From the NCBI GenBank assembly GCA_028583685.1, contig JAMXIF010001194.1:25458344-25522343 (forward strand): a stretch of 64,000 bases of DNA, read 5' to 3'. The stretch comes from Petaurus breviceps papuanus (lineage: Eukaryota > Chordata > Mammalia > Diprotodontia > Petauridae). Position 1 is the first letter of the stretch. Each line of letters starts with the position of its first letter. Both the position numbers and the translations under genes were made by a program. The notes under the pieces are model-generated. The model saw only the letters and a program-made list of their open reading frames with translations. It ran no database searches and was not told where the DNA came from. Shown here one piece after another: positions 45,791 through 56,489 of this stretch.

Positions 45791-47221
45791 AGTTGAGTAC
45801 AATATATTACCAATGATGTCTTTATGGGAGATTTGGAGCAGACCTGTGATTTTACTGGTTTAGAAAATTCCTTCTACTGATTAGAAATCTGCATCTTCTC
45901 TGCGACTTGTAGACTCACAGAGTTATTTACATGACTTGTTCATGGTCATACAGCTCATATATGTCAGAGGTGGGACTTCCTGACTCTGATGTTGGCTCTA
46001 TATCTTTCATGTGACAGATGGCATAAAATTAATCATCCAGGACAAGTCTTATCAGGAAAAGGAGGAGGGCTGGTCATTTAGCAAGAATGAAGAATAACAG
46101 TGGACAACTTGAGTATCCTCCAAATATTAAAAGAGTCAGAAGAAGGCTAACAGAGTAATTCCTTTTCATCATCATCTCATCCCACTCAGCCCCATCACTG
46201 TAAGCACCCAAATAACAAAAGGGAGAAGGTGTAAAGGGGAGCTAGTAGTATCAGGAAGGGATAAGAATGCTCAAGCTATAAGAAGGGGAGAGGAGGAAAT
46301 GTATAAAAAAGTGTTAATTACTCCCTTCCCTATGAGCTTGGATTTTGGGGGGCAGCCTGGCAGATCTAAGCCTCATAGTTACGCTTTTTTTTTTAAGGGT
46401 AGGACTATGTTTTGTTATAATTCTACTTACTAATATAAACACACCCATTATGTATATATACATATTCATGTGTTTCATTTTAGTTAAGCTCTTGATGCAA
46501 CAGAATTGCTCTAAATCTCTGGTGGTTATCGCCACAGGAGCCAGTAATTAGCACTCTATTTTTCACCTAGAGCAGAAAGTACTCTGGCTTTTCTGGGAGC
46601 AGTGCCATCTAGTGTCCATAATACAGTCCTATGCTTTTTTTGGTTGGGCAGCAGAGGGCGGGGTTCGCCCTTGGCAGGCTGAAAGGTGTTGCATGGTGCC
46701 TTGGGGAAAGATAATCCCTTGCAGGGAAGCTGCCAACACTTTGAGACAGATTTCTGGGTGATGTTTGGCTCGCTCATTTGGACATGGATTACTGCAATTG
46801 CAATGCTAAGTATTAGGGAGTATGAGAGATCCTTGCTGGACTGCATGGAAGACTCATTTTAAGAACCATTTTGGGCTGAAGAGGGTAGAAGTCTTGGAGA
46901 TTTTTAAGAAGGGCTTAAGTGAACAGCTCTAAATCTGCTTTCAAGATGCTCTCTCCTGTTTAACCTGACAAGTCTGGGGGATCATGGGCTTGGGCCTGGC
47001 TGTCTAGACAGCAGACTGAATCTAAAGACAGGGCAAGCTGAAGACTCAAAGGATGGAAGGGAAGGCAGTCCTGAACCCATGCAACTGGGCTCTCCCTGGC
47101 CCAGGTAAACCTCCCAGACTTGGCAATCCAGGGCAAGCCATGGTTTAGATTCCCAGGTTATGTGGCTCAGCAATGTTACTGCTTCTAAGTTCAGGATGTA
47201 AAAAGAACAGTTTGTGGATTA
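45790..47221. other. No gene seen; two CTCF-like motifs
   Basis: Mostly unclassified DNA. AGTGCCATCTAGTGTCC at 46601-46617 (CTCF-like, minus) and GGGCAGCAGAGGGCGGGG at 46646-46663 (CTCF-like, plus) lie about 30 bases apart. No coding exon recognised. Confidence 0.4.
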
Positions 47222-47226
47222 GTAGG

Positions 47227-47768
47227 TGTAGCAGCAAGCACCCTAAGCGTCCCCAGGGTTTGCTGCCAACACAGGTTCTTAGATCTGCTTTGTAAAGGAA
47301 AGCAACTCAAAATGGGTTAACAAGCTTACTTTAATCAGTCAAATATGTATCATTTACCTAGTTCAGGGGAAAAAGGTCAGCACTCTGAACTTCAGGATAT
47401 ACAGACAGAATTATCAAGACAGAGATACAGATCAAGTAAACAGTTTCTAAACTGTCCAACCATTACATCCATACCAAATCAACATCTGGGTTTTTCAAAG
47501 GGGGGGGAAGGGAGGGAAGAGGGGGGCTCGTAACAACGGCTTCCCAGAGTCCAGATCAAATCACAGAACACTTCTCAAAGTGAGGCCCCAAAACAAAGCC
47601 TCAAATCAGGGTTTATATAGCCTTCTCCTGGCTCAGAGAATGTAACAACCTTCTAGACCCACTGGCCAATCAAAAAGTATCTACTGAAAAACAAGCCACC
47701 CACCCCAGGCTCCAGGTGCACTTTAGCCTAGGGGCAGGGAAGATCTTTAAATTTGCATTTCCATTACA
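47227..47768 (-). mobile_element. Solo LTR, same family as 15.03 kb (fossil)
   Basis: Minus-strand LTR beginning TGTAATGG and ending TTGCTGCTACA, flanked by GTAGG at 47222-47226 and 47769-47773. Carries the same ATATAAACC/TATATAAG-type box and terminal block as the 15 kb copy. No internal sequence attached. Confidence 0.92.
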
Positions 47769-47773
47769 GTAGG

Positions 47774-48225
47774 ATAGATTGGACAAACAGACCCAGTAGT
47801 GCCCTAAATTCCCCAAAGTGGGTCTCTAATAGGCCTTCCTGAGCCTGTTTTAGATGAAGGACTAGGTCCTCCCTTCTGGGGTCACAGAGCTGGATAATGC
47901 CCCTCCTCATGGGCTTGGAGGGCTGGGCTTGAGATCCTTCCCCTGATTCTATTACCACAAAGGGAGTAAGGGGTTGAGATCAACAGGTGGGAGCTGCAAT
48001 TATCTAGGCTAAAGGCCTTGGTTTGGGAAACAGTAGATCCACAGATATATCAGAATAAGGGAGACCCTGGTGGAAAGAGACCTTAAATTCAGGCCTCCAC
48101 CTTGATTCAGGGTGAAGGGATGGGAACAGGCCTCAGCAAGAAGGGAGGCCTGAAAGAAGTATTGGGCTTGTCTTCATTTCTACTCTCTCTCTCTTCTAAG
48201 TAAGATCTGGAAGGAACCTCAGGTC
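47774..48225. other. No gene seen
   Basis: Unclassified moderate-GC DNA. A 64-residue minus-strand frame at 47764-47958 starts inside the LTR, so it is not taken as a gene. Confidence 0.45.
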
Positions 48226-48370
48226 ATTGTTTTTAGCTCTCTCATTTTACAAATGAGGAAACAAAAGCTGAGAAAGTTTAAGTGACTTTCTCTGGGTTAC
48301 ACACTTAGAATGCCAATCAGGATTTGAACTCAGGTCTTTCTGATTTCAGGTCTGAGCTCTGTCTACTGCA
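48226..48370 (-). mobile_element. MIR SINE
   Basis: TCTCATTTTACAAATGAGGA, GTGACTTTCTCTGGGTTACA, GATTTGAACTCAGGTCTTTC, reversed MIR order. Confidence 0.85.
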
Positions 48371-48639
48371 CAGAAAACACTCAGACAAGAAATCAGGGCC
48401 TTTCCTCAGACCTATCAGTCCAGTGGGAACCTCAGAGTCTGTTTCCTCTCTGGGGCAGGCAGAGAATAAGGTTGGAATCCTTTCTTCTCAGAAGAGGGGG
48501 AGGACAGAATTTGGAGAGAGAAGCTTGACAGGTGCCTGGAAGGTTCCCTTCTCATCTCCTATCAAGTGGGGGCAGATGCAAAGGGAAGGAAGTGCCTACA
48601 ATTCATGTGGGGGGTTAGGGGTGGTACTGTGGAGGATGA

Positions 48640-48875
48640 GGAAGCAGCAGGGCCTCTGAGTCAGGAAGACCTAGGTTTAAATCTGGCTCCTGCCAGGTAA
48701 TGACTGTGTTGCCCTGGGCAATTCACTCAATCTATCTCAGAACCTAACCACCCCCAAACTCCCAGGCAACTCTCTGAGACTATAAATTACAGAGCTTGAT
48801 GGAGGAAGTTCTTCACCAGAAACTCCTCACACTGATGAAATCTTAGATCTGTTTAAAAAAAAAAAAAGGAAGTAG
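48640..48875 (+). mobile_element. MIR-related marsupial SINE
   Basis: GGAAGACCTAGGTTTAAATC, GTTGCCCTGGGCAATTCACT, then a distinct tail CAACTCTCTGAGACTATAAA and ACTGATGAAATCTTAGATCT, ending in an A tract. Confidence 0.8.
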
Positions 48876-49109
48876 CCTTGGGGTTGGTGGATGTTTATTG
48901 GTGGTTTGAGAGACTGGCTTGGGAGCTGTGAGTGCAGCATCTTGGAGGGAGTCAGTGATTGCTGTGTGGGAGCAGAGATTTTGTAAGTCTGTTGGAGAGA
49001 GATTGCAGAATTGGGAAAGGCTAGAGATTTAGTGGAGTGTGAATTTGGAGCTTGGGAACCATAGCAGGTCCCTGGGAACTTGGTATGAGTATATGGGAGG
49101 GGTAGAGGA

Positions 49110-49335
49110 AGAAAACAAGCATTTATTAAGCACCTACTATGAGTCAGGCTAAGTGCTTTACAGATACTGAATTTGATTCTTACAGCAACACAATGAGGTA
49201 GGTGCTATTATTATCATGTTAAATTGTGAGATCCCTGTCCAGGGTTACATAGCTTATAAGTGTCTGAGGCCCTATTTGATCTTAGGTCTTCCTGACTCCA
49301 GGCCCAGTGCTCTATCTGCTGCACGACCTAGTTAT
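49110..49335 (-). mobile_element. MIR SINE
   Basis: GCATTTATTAAGCACCTACT to AGTGCTCTATCTGCTGCACG. On the minus strand it carries AATAAA at about 49120, which could serve as the poly(A) signal of the gene ending at 49387. Confidence 0.85.
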
Positions 49336-49386
49336 AATGAGTGTGGGATAGAGATGGTACATGGGGATAGGGCTATCACCTGATGG

Positions 49387-51318
49387 CTAGAGCTCTTCCT
49401 TCTTCTCCCTACTGCCTCTCCTTCCTGTGAAGTCACTATGGAGTGAGCGATGATGAAAGGCTCTAAGATTAGGTTCTGTCCAGCACGGTGCATCCAAATC
49501 ATGCAGAGGATTCAGGATCTTCTTGGTATCTGTTGAAGAAAGGGTGTTCTGGGGTAAGGGCATAGACACAGGGGGAGGAGTGTCTAGGTCACTGGCCCAC
49601 ATGGACACACTTGCTTCCAAACAGGGTGTTGGAATCTCAGATAACCCTGTCACTGTGGAAGGGAACTAGCCGATTAGGATGGATTGTTCTGTAGCAGAGG
49701 TAGCATCAGCTACTAAAAAGACCAAAATAGATTTTTGCATAGTCAGTAAACTAGCATTTATTGCTAATTATGTGATAGGAATTATGCTACGTGCTGGTGA
49801 TACAAAGAAAGGCAAAAGATACCTCTAAAGAAGGGCATAGTATAAGGGGGAGACAGCAGTGCGAACAGCTATGTGTAAGCAGTATTATATATACACACAT
49901 ATCTATGGTATATATGTTATACACGAATACACACATACTCGTTGTTGTTTAGTCATGTCTGACCCTTAGTGACCCATTTGGGATTTTCTTGGCAAAGATA
50001 CTGGAATGGTTTGCCATTTTCTTCTCCAGCATATTTTGAAGATGAGGAAACTGAGGCAAACAGGGTTTGGTGACTTGCCCAGGGTCACACAGCTAGTAAG
50101 TGTTTGAGAACAGATTTGAACTCAGGTCTTCCTGACTTCCGGGCCTGTGCTCTATCCACCTAGCTGCCCCAACATATATCCATATATATGGTAAATGGAG
50201 ATAATCTCATATGGAAGGCACTAAGATTAAGGAGGACTGGGATAGGCCTCTGTAGAAGGTAGGTCTTTAGCTGAGATTCAAAGAAAGCCAGGGGGCAGAG
50301 ATGAGGAGGGAGAGAATTCCATTCATAGAGGCGGAGTCAGGAGATTGAGTGTCATGTGCAAGGAATAGCAAAAAGGCCATTGTTACTGGATTACAGAGTA
50401 TTTGGAAGGGAGGAAGGCATAAAAAAATTAGCACAGGTTATCTCACATGAAAGGGGCTGGCAGGGAGTAGATTCTGAAGGATGTCATTTTCTGGAGGATG
50501 CTGTCATAGGAACGATGGAGTTATAGGAAGGATGATGTCCTGAGGAGCCCAGAAGCAGAGAGAAGATGGCATTAAAGTGAGGACCCCTATGTTAGGAAGG
50601 ATGGAGTGGCAATAAGGACTGACTTACTCTGTGAGGTAATTGCTGTAACTATTATTATCCCTATTTTACAGATTAGGAAAATGAGGCTTAGGAGGTTAGG
50701 TGGCTTGTCCAGAATCACACAGCTAGTAAATATTAGAGGCAAATTGAAAACCCAGACCTTCCTGAATCAAAATCCATCACTCTGTGACTCTTTGTTGCCT
50801 CTCATTAGATGGGGCAGAGAATAGAAAAGAATGCAGAATTGCTAGGACAAAGTTTAGATGGGGATCAAGGGAAAAGGAAATGTCACAAATGTCCCTGAGG
50901 TTGAGGGGCAGGGAGAGTCCCTGAGGCTTGTGGGCCTGTGGCTGTGGGAATAGGTAAATGATTTGAGAAGGAATCTGGAGGTCTTGGGGGGAGTGGTGGC
51001 TATCCCTGTGGACCCTAAGTAAGGGAAGAGAAACCTTGTGCTTGGTCTGGGGTGACATCATCTGACTTGCCCTGTGCTTGGGCAGTGTGGGGGTGGTGGC
51101 CTCAAGTGGAGACCAAGACTCTTCCATAACTCCTCTCTCCCAGAATCTACGAGGCATAAACTTCTTTCCTGCTGACCCCCAGACCAGTCTCTTTGTCCCT
51201 TACCTGCCTTTTTGTCTTTCTGTCTGTTCTGTAGGAAGCCTCTTCCCTCTTTGGTCAGAGGCTCAGGCTGTCGATACTGTTGACTTGGTTGCCTGGCAAC
51301 CCCAGTCTTGGCAACCAT
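49387..51318 (-). CDS. Unrecognised two-exon candidate gene, 126 residues
   Basis: No family recognised. Exon 1 (51318-51204) starts at an ATG, encodes 38 residues beginning MVAKTGVARQPSQQYRQPEP and ends GCAG|GTAAGG, a strong donor. Exon 2 (49652-49387) follows acceptor TTCCCTTCCACAG, with a branch-like CTAAT about 25 bases upstream, and runs open for 88 codons to TAG. Both junctions are phase 1, so the joined frame is continuous (381 bases with stop). Exon 2 ends in a basic tail (SLHSDFTGRRGSREKKEEL) and has a D/P/W-containing segment DLDAPCWTEPNLRAFHHRSL. No signal peptide or membrane segment. The intron holds an L2-type element, a CORE-SINE and a MIR; the exons hold none. A palindromic X-box lies inside exon 1, suggesting RFX control. 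An alternative frame at 51157-50777 would need an implausible 35-base intron. The gene is inferred from splice signals only. Confidence 0.45.
49740..50560 (-). mobile_element. L2-type LINE 3' region with nested SINE
   Basis: GTGCTGGTGATACAAAGAAA, then after the SINE GGGCAGAGATGAGGAGGGAG and ACTGGATTACAGAGTATTTG: the reverse complement of the marsupial L2-type 3' region. Confidence 0.7.
49938..50168 (-). mobile_element. Marsupial CORE-SINE (family A)
   Basis: TCGTTGTTGTTTAGTCATGT to CTATCCACCTAGCTGCCC (reversed), full length. Confidence 0.94.
50635..50800 (-). mobile_element. MIR SINE
   Basis: ATTATCCCTATTTTACAGAT, GGTGGCTTGTCCAGAATCAC and the reversed head. It lies within the candidate-gene intron. 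Confidence 0.85.
51288..51300. promoter_or_regulatory. RFX X-box palindrome
   Basis: GTTGCCTGGCAAC is a perfect inverted X-box (GTTGCC-N-GGCAAC). A further GGCAAC half-site is at 51310-51315. RFX2/RFX3 sites of this form control ciliary and spermatogenic genes and usually lie near the transcription start. Here it overlaps codons 7-11 of the candidate gene. Confidence 0.6.
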
Positions 51319-51362
51319 CCCCTCCCCTTCCTTTTCCCCTCCCCTTCCTTTTCCCCTCCCCT
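51319..51362. repeat. CCCCTCCCCTTCCTTTT tandem repeat
   Basis: About two and a half copies of a 17-base unit, polypurine on the minus strand, directly upstream of the candidate gene's ATG. Confidence 0.9.
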
Positions 51363-51549
51363 CTAAGTCACTCTGTCTTCCAGTCTGCCACTGGTTTCAG
51401 TTTGAGAAGGTGGTAGGTGGTGGTAACAACACGAAGAGGGCATTTATTTGGGTGGAGGATCTGAAAATCACTTTCCTTCCAATACCTGATCTGATTGTAA
51501 GAGATCATTGGATCCTAGTTTTAGAGTTAACCTAGAAGTAAACTTCAAA

Positions 51550-51660
51550 GAGATAAAATGAATTGTAGTAGCTGGCACTGGCAAGGAGTGGCAGACATGA
51601 AATTTGAACCCAGGTCGCTTGACTCTAAACCCAACAGTCTTTTCACTGTGCTAGGGTGGG
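51550..51660 (-). mobile_element. MIR-like fragment
   Basis: GAAATTTGAACCCAGGTCGC and TCTTTTCACTGTGCTAGGGT, reversed MIR head. Confidence 0.55.
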
Positions 51661-52024
51661 CTTGGATCCTTAGGCCTCAGATGTCTCAGACACTCATTCA
51701 GACAGGCCTTCTGGGAGTCCCCCTTTCTGCCTCCCAAACTTTGTCTCTAGAAGTCAATGTCTAGTTGAGAGGGAGCCTGGATGGTGAGTACCAAAATGTA
51801 CAGGCAGGATCAGGTAGGGCTATCTGGATAGTGTCTCTAGGGGTATCCCCTCATCCCCAGCCAATCAAACCGATCCAATCCAACAAATATTTATTAAATG
51901 GCTCTTGTGTTCAAGGGACTATTAGGTGCTAGAGATACAAAGATAAAATGACATGTAGTCCTTGCCCTCAAGGAGCTTGTAGTCTGTGTGGGGAACCAAT
52001 AGGTAAGTATACACATGATATTTT

Positions 52025-52192
52025 TTTTTCGTATAAGATTGATAATTTATTCCATTTTAATATATAGTGATTCTTTTCAGGAAAACAAAATTAAAACAAG
52101 CATCACATTCTCAAAAGTACATCCAGAAGGGCATGGCAAAAGTGCTCATTATTTTTTGGCAGCTAAAATATACACCGAACACTGAAATAGAA
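52025..52192 (-). pseudogene. Retrocopy of an mRNA 3' end (3' UTR only)
   Basis: The insert is flanked by ATACACATGATATTTT at 52009-52024 and 52193-52208, a 16-bp target duplication. On the minus strand it ends GGAATAAATTATCAATC and TTATACG followed by A residues: an AATAAA signal about 15 bases before a poly(A) tail. About 165 bases of 5'-truncated 3' UTR remain, with no coding part. The source gene is not recognised; it is not one of the SINE or LINE families named here. Confidence 0.75.
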
Positions 52193-52269
52193 ATACACAT
52201 GATATTTTGAGAAGGAAGGAAACAAATAATTCAGGAGCACCAAAAAGGTTTCCCAGAGAATGGAATGTG

Positions 52270-52790
52270 CACTGAACCCTAATGATAACAATAGCATTTT
52301 TACATCACCTTAAGCTTTGCAAAGCAAGCACTTATTAGGTAGCATGAGGGATGGAGTGCTGGGGCTGGGGTCGGGAAGAAGTGAATTAAAATTGGCCTCA
52401 GATGCTTTCCAGTTGTGCAACCCTGGGCAAGTCATTTCACCTCTCCTGCCTCAGTTTCCTCAACTGTAAAATGGGAAAAACAGCACCTATCTTCCAGGAT
52501 TGTTGTGAGGATCAAATGAGAGAAGATTTATGAAGTGTTTAGCACAGTGCCTGGCACATAGTAGACTTGGTAAATGCTTGTTCCCTCCCTGCCCCTCATC
52601 TGACCCTCACAATAATCCTTTGAGGCAAAAGCTGTCATTATCCACATTTTACAGATGAGGAAACTGAGGCTCCAAAAGGTTAATTGACTTGTCCAGGGTC
52701 ACCGAACCAATGTCTGTTGTAGGATTTGAACTCAGGTTTTCTTGCCTCCAGGTCCAGTATTTAATTTACCATACCACTTAGCAACCTTGA
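52270..52790. mobile_element. MIR inserted in a MIR-like element
   Basis: A plus-strand MIR (about 52335-52590: GGCAAGTCATTTCACCTCTC, GTGAGGATCAAATGAGAGAA, GTGCCTGGCACATAGTAG) sits within a minus-strand MIR (52270-52330 and 52590-52790: CTGACCCTCACAATAATCCT, CATTTTACAGATGAGGAAAC). Confidence 0.8.
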
Positions 52791-53565
52791 TGGAAGCTGG
52801 GAATTCTAAGACATTATAGGTTTTGGAGGCAGCCTGTGTGAATTTCATGCAATACCAAGTTTGGGAAGTTGGGCCAGTAGGACTGGAAAGTAGAATTCAT
52901 AAATATGATATGGAATAGTTTGACTCCAGACTGTGGATTGCTTTAAATGTCAGGCTAAAGAGATTGTATTTTATCCTAGAGGAAACAGGAAACCCCTGAA
53001 AGATGGAATAGGGGGGTAGCATGGCCAGACCCATGTCTTAGTAAGATTTCTGGGCAGCTCCATGTGGGGTATTTGGGAGAGAGGTGGGATTGAAAACAGA
53101 GAAACCAGTTAGGAGGCTATTGCAATAGTCTAGGTAAGGGGAAAAAGAAGTTCTCACAGGTCACTGAACATTGAACAAAGGGGATAGTTTACTTTGACAG
53201 GTCTGAACTAATAGAGCGATCATGTGAGTGAAGAAAAGGGGACATACACAAGAATATTGTGGAGGTAGTACAGACAAAAAATTGCACATAGTTGGCTATG
53301 GGGATGAGGGAGAGGTAAGAGTCAAGAAAGACTTGATAGATGTAAATGTGGGTCATGGAAGAATGATGGTTGCTCTCCATACGAATAGGGAAGTTTGAGG
53401 AGGACTGGGCTTAAGGAGGAAGATAATGAGTTCTGTTTTGTTCATTGTGAGTTGGGATATATAGAGGGGATGTCTAGCCAACAAGCTGGTGATGTAGGAC
53501 TGGAGTTCAGGAGAGAGATTAGATCTGGACAGGACTAAGGAATTTTTTGTGTAGAGATGGTAAGT

Positions 53566-54450
53566 GAATCTCCATACCTAGGTCTCAACCAACTCAGAGT
53601 CAGTTGGTGCTATATTTCACTAGTCACACGCCAGACCTACCATTCTTACTCTGCTAATCTTCATTCTGGAGTAATGGCCACCATTTAACTGATATACTCC
53701 TACTCAAGCAACTGGAGAAATTTTTGGGTGCCTAACCTCAGCTGGGCCATCTTACTGTTGCCTGGAAATTTTATACTTTATTCTTTTTGTTTCCATATCC
53801 CTATTCTCAGGATCTGATCCATACTTTTCCCCTTACTTCCTGTCCCCAGCCCTACCTTTCACACTGACTCAAACTGACAACATCATTTCCCATCCTTGAC
53901 TCTTCAACACTTCTCAGTGTCTTCCCAGGCTCTCCTTCCTTTTCTCTTGTTTCATAGGGTGAGCCATTCCTATCCATTGCCAAGGTAGGATCGCATCACT
54001 CTCACCTCCCTCGTGGACACTGACCCAGTCAGTCCTAGTACTATCTCATGCATGATGAGTCACAGTACAAAGCAAACTGAAGGAGATCGTGAAAGGACCA
54101 GCTTTTTCCTGATAAAGCTTCCTGATGGCCTCACATTGCCTGATACAGCTTCCTGGTCTGGGGCCATTAAATTTCCATCCCCATATAGACGGGGCCTCTC
54201 AGACTTGGTGGGTGCCTGAGACCACAGGAGTTTCCATATTCCACCCTTTCTGATGAGTTGTTTGTTGACCAGTCACATTTCCAGATGGAGACAATGGGCG
54301 CCAAGTTCAGAGAAACTAAGTGTCATAGTGTGTTAGGCCAAAGTAAACCATCCCCTTTTTTCAGTGTTCAATGACTTGTGAGCATCTCTTTTTGTTCCAA
54401 CATCAAACCTGAATAAAGAGGTGCTGGCATTAGAGCCATGCCTACAGCAT
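53566..54450. other. No gene seen; unclassified
   Basis: No exon or repeat family recognised with confidence. A 68-residue plus frame at 54013-54219 lacks splice or domain support. Confidence 0.4.
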
Positions 54451-54451
54451 A

Positions 54452-54708
54452 TGGTTGTTGTTGATGTTTAGTCATTTCAATTGTGACCCCATTTGGGGTT
54501 TTCTTGGCAAAGATACTGGAGTGGCTTATCATTTCCTTCTCCAGCTCATTTTCCAGATGAGGAAACTGAGGCAAACAGGTTTAAGTGACTTGCTCAGGGT
54601 CACACAGATAGTAAGTATCTGAGGCTGGATTTGAACTCATTCTGACTCCATTTGAACTCTTTCTGACTCCAAGCCCAGTGCTCTATCCACTGCACCACCT
54701 AGATGCCT
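54452..54708 (-). mobile_element. Marsupial CORE-SINE (family A)
   Basis: TGGTTGTTGTTGATGTTTAG to CACTGCACCACCTAGATGCC. Contains a small internal duplication (ATTTGAACTC and TCTGACTCCA repeated at 54628-54670). Confidence 0.93.
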
Positions 54709-54711
54709 TCA

Positions 54712-54935
54712 TGGAGTTAGGATAGGTTTGGGTTCAAATCTTGCTTCCAACACTAATTAGTTATATGACCAATAACAATTCATATAACATTTTAGGACTT
54801 CAGTTCCATTATCTGTAGAACGGGGAAAATTATATCTGTAGAACTTACCTTACAATGTTATCGGAGGATCAAGTGAGATAATGTTTATTAAATATTTTAC
54901 AGAACTTACAGTACTACATAAATATTATCTATTAT
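54712..54935 (+). mobile_element. MIR SINE
   Basis: GGGTTCAAATCTTGCTTCCA, GACTTCAGTTCCATTATCTG, GTTATCGGAGGATCAAGTGA. Confidence 0.8.
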
Positions 54936-54944
54936 TATTATTTG

Positions 54945-55640
54945 AGAAGTTTCCTCTAGAACTGTCTATTCTTTCATTTTATGTCTGCAATCCTTCTCTT
55001 CTTCTTACCTTGGCAAGTCCTCCCCCTTGTTGCCAATTTACTCACTAGGGCACTGGCACCATCCCAGTCATTGAGAAAGAGTCTCTTAAATACCTGATGA
55101 AACGCCAGTATGATCGACCACAATGTCTCTCCAGACAGACATAGCACAAAGAGCTAACTATGATCTTTTCTACCTCTGTAGCCCAAAGCACTCCATTACA
55201 CCTACGATACAAACAGTTATTAACACAACTGAAGAGTGTATCATTATTTGGTTGCCATTTCATACATTTGACTCACACTGAGCACACACAATCCAGTAAA
55301 CCCCTCAAGTTTCTTTCAAATGAATTACCATCAAGCCACAACTTCTCCCATCTCATATTTGTACAGTTTGTTTTTTATTTGATGTGAGGACTTTATATTT
55401 ATTATTAATAAATTTCAGCCTATTAGATTTTATCTATTCTAGACAGTCAAGGCATTTTTGTATTCTGTCTTCCAACGTGTCATTGGTAATGCTCAGTTTT
55501 CTGTAATCTGCTAATTTGAAAAGCGTGCCATCTCTTCCATCAACTAAATTATTGATGAAGATTTTTAACAGAACAGATAAATTCCATATAGGTTGACACT
55601 GTACTGTTAATCATTGCTTTTTCAGTCCAATTATTTAGCC
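54945..55640 (-). mobile_element. LINE L3/CR1 fragment
   Basis: GCCCAAAGCACTCCATTACA, AATAAATTTCAGCCTATTAG and TTCCATCAACTAAATTATTG match the reverse complement of the CR1 RT region. Confidence 0.7.
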
Positions 55641-56488
55641 TGCTCTGAATATACTCAACAATATAACTGAAAGTAGGAAAATTCTAATGATTTATTATTA
55701 TGCACTGGGATTGTGGGTCTCAAATCAGCATCAGACAAAAGCATTGAAAGAACAAATGAGCCTGTGATCATTCTGCTGGCACTTTGCTGGTATCTGTAAG
55801 TTGGGCACAATGGCTCAAAACTTTGTTCAAACACTAAAAAGAGCAATGAACCTGCCCACATCGAGGAGAGGATTTCTAGCTACTTCTCAGTGGATGGTAG
55901 CAGAGAACAACCTATCAACTATGAGAACAAGGGGGGTGGCATCTAGAAGAGGCAATGTCATACCCAGAAGAGAGTGAGATGTGACACCCAACTGAAATGC
56001 CAGCAGAGAGTGGCACAGTGTCATCCCCAGAAGCACCATTAGCAACTCTACACTTTAGGATATGTGAGTTGCCCTAGACACATGCCCATCCTGATCATGT
56101 TTGTTCTCTTTGTGTGTACATTACATACGTGTTTGTGCCCTGGCCACACAAATTTCTCTTGTGTGCTACTTCCTATAACCTTGGTGGCATGTATTTACTA
56201 GATGTTTGTCTTCTATATATAGTCACTTTCTGGTTGGGTGAGTTCTCTATATGTATTTCCTTTCCTATTGGTAGCATTGTAACCTCTTGGAAAGTGAACT
56301 CCTTATGTGCATGGGATATTCTTTTCTAAGCACTTTATTTGCTATGTGGTTTGATTAAATATCTCTTTCTTTGAATTGATGTGTTCTCTGGATGGCTGGT
56401 AAGAAAAAAAATTGGTTGGAATTCATGAGTTAGGTTTTGAGTGGGTGCTAACCCATAAAGTTTCTCAAACCTAGGGTAGTTTTTCTTG
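55641..56488. other. No gene seen; 55.87-56.42 kb possibly LTR-derived
   Basis: ATTAAATATCTC near 56354 followed by a short U5-like tail and several GTGTTTGTGCC/GTTTGTTC blocks resemble an LTR, but no ends could be set. Confidence 0.25.
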
Positions 56489-56489
56489 G

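Larger units (their letters stand above)
51875..53565 (-). mobile_element. L2-type LINE, minus strand, with nested insertions
   Basis: CCAACAAATATTTATTAAAT at the 3' end, CCTTGCCCTCAAGGAGCTTG, then (after insertions) GGCTATTGCAATAGTCTAGG and AAGATAATGAGTTCTGTTTT, which are reverse complements of L2 RT coding blocks. Contains a retrocopied mRNA end (52025-52192) and two opposed MIRs (about 52270-52790). Confidence 0.75.

Noticed and set aside
47764-47958. 64-residue minus-strand frame with protein-like composition
   Set aside because: It begins at the edge of a solo LTR, has no splice support and no recognisable domain.
50777-51157. 126-residue minus-strand frame beginning MPRRFWERG
   Set aside because: Joining it to the 51.3 kb exon would need a 35-base intron, far below the vertebrate minimum, and its later part runs into MIR sequence.
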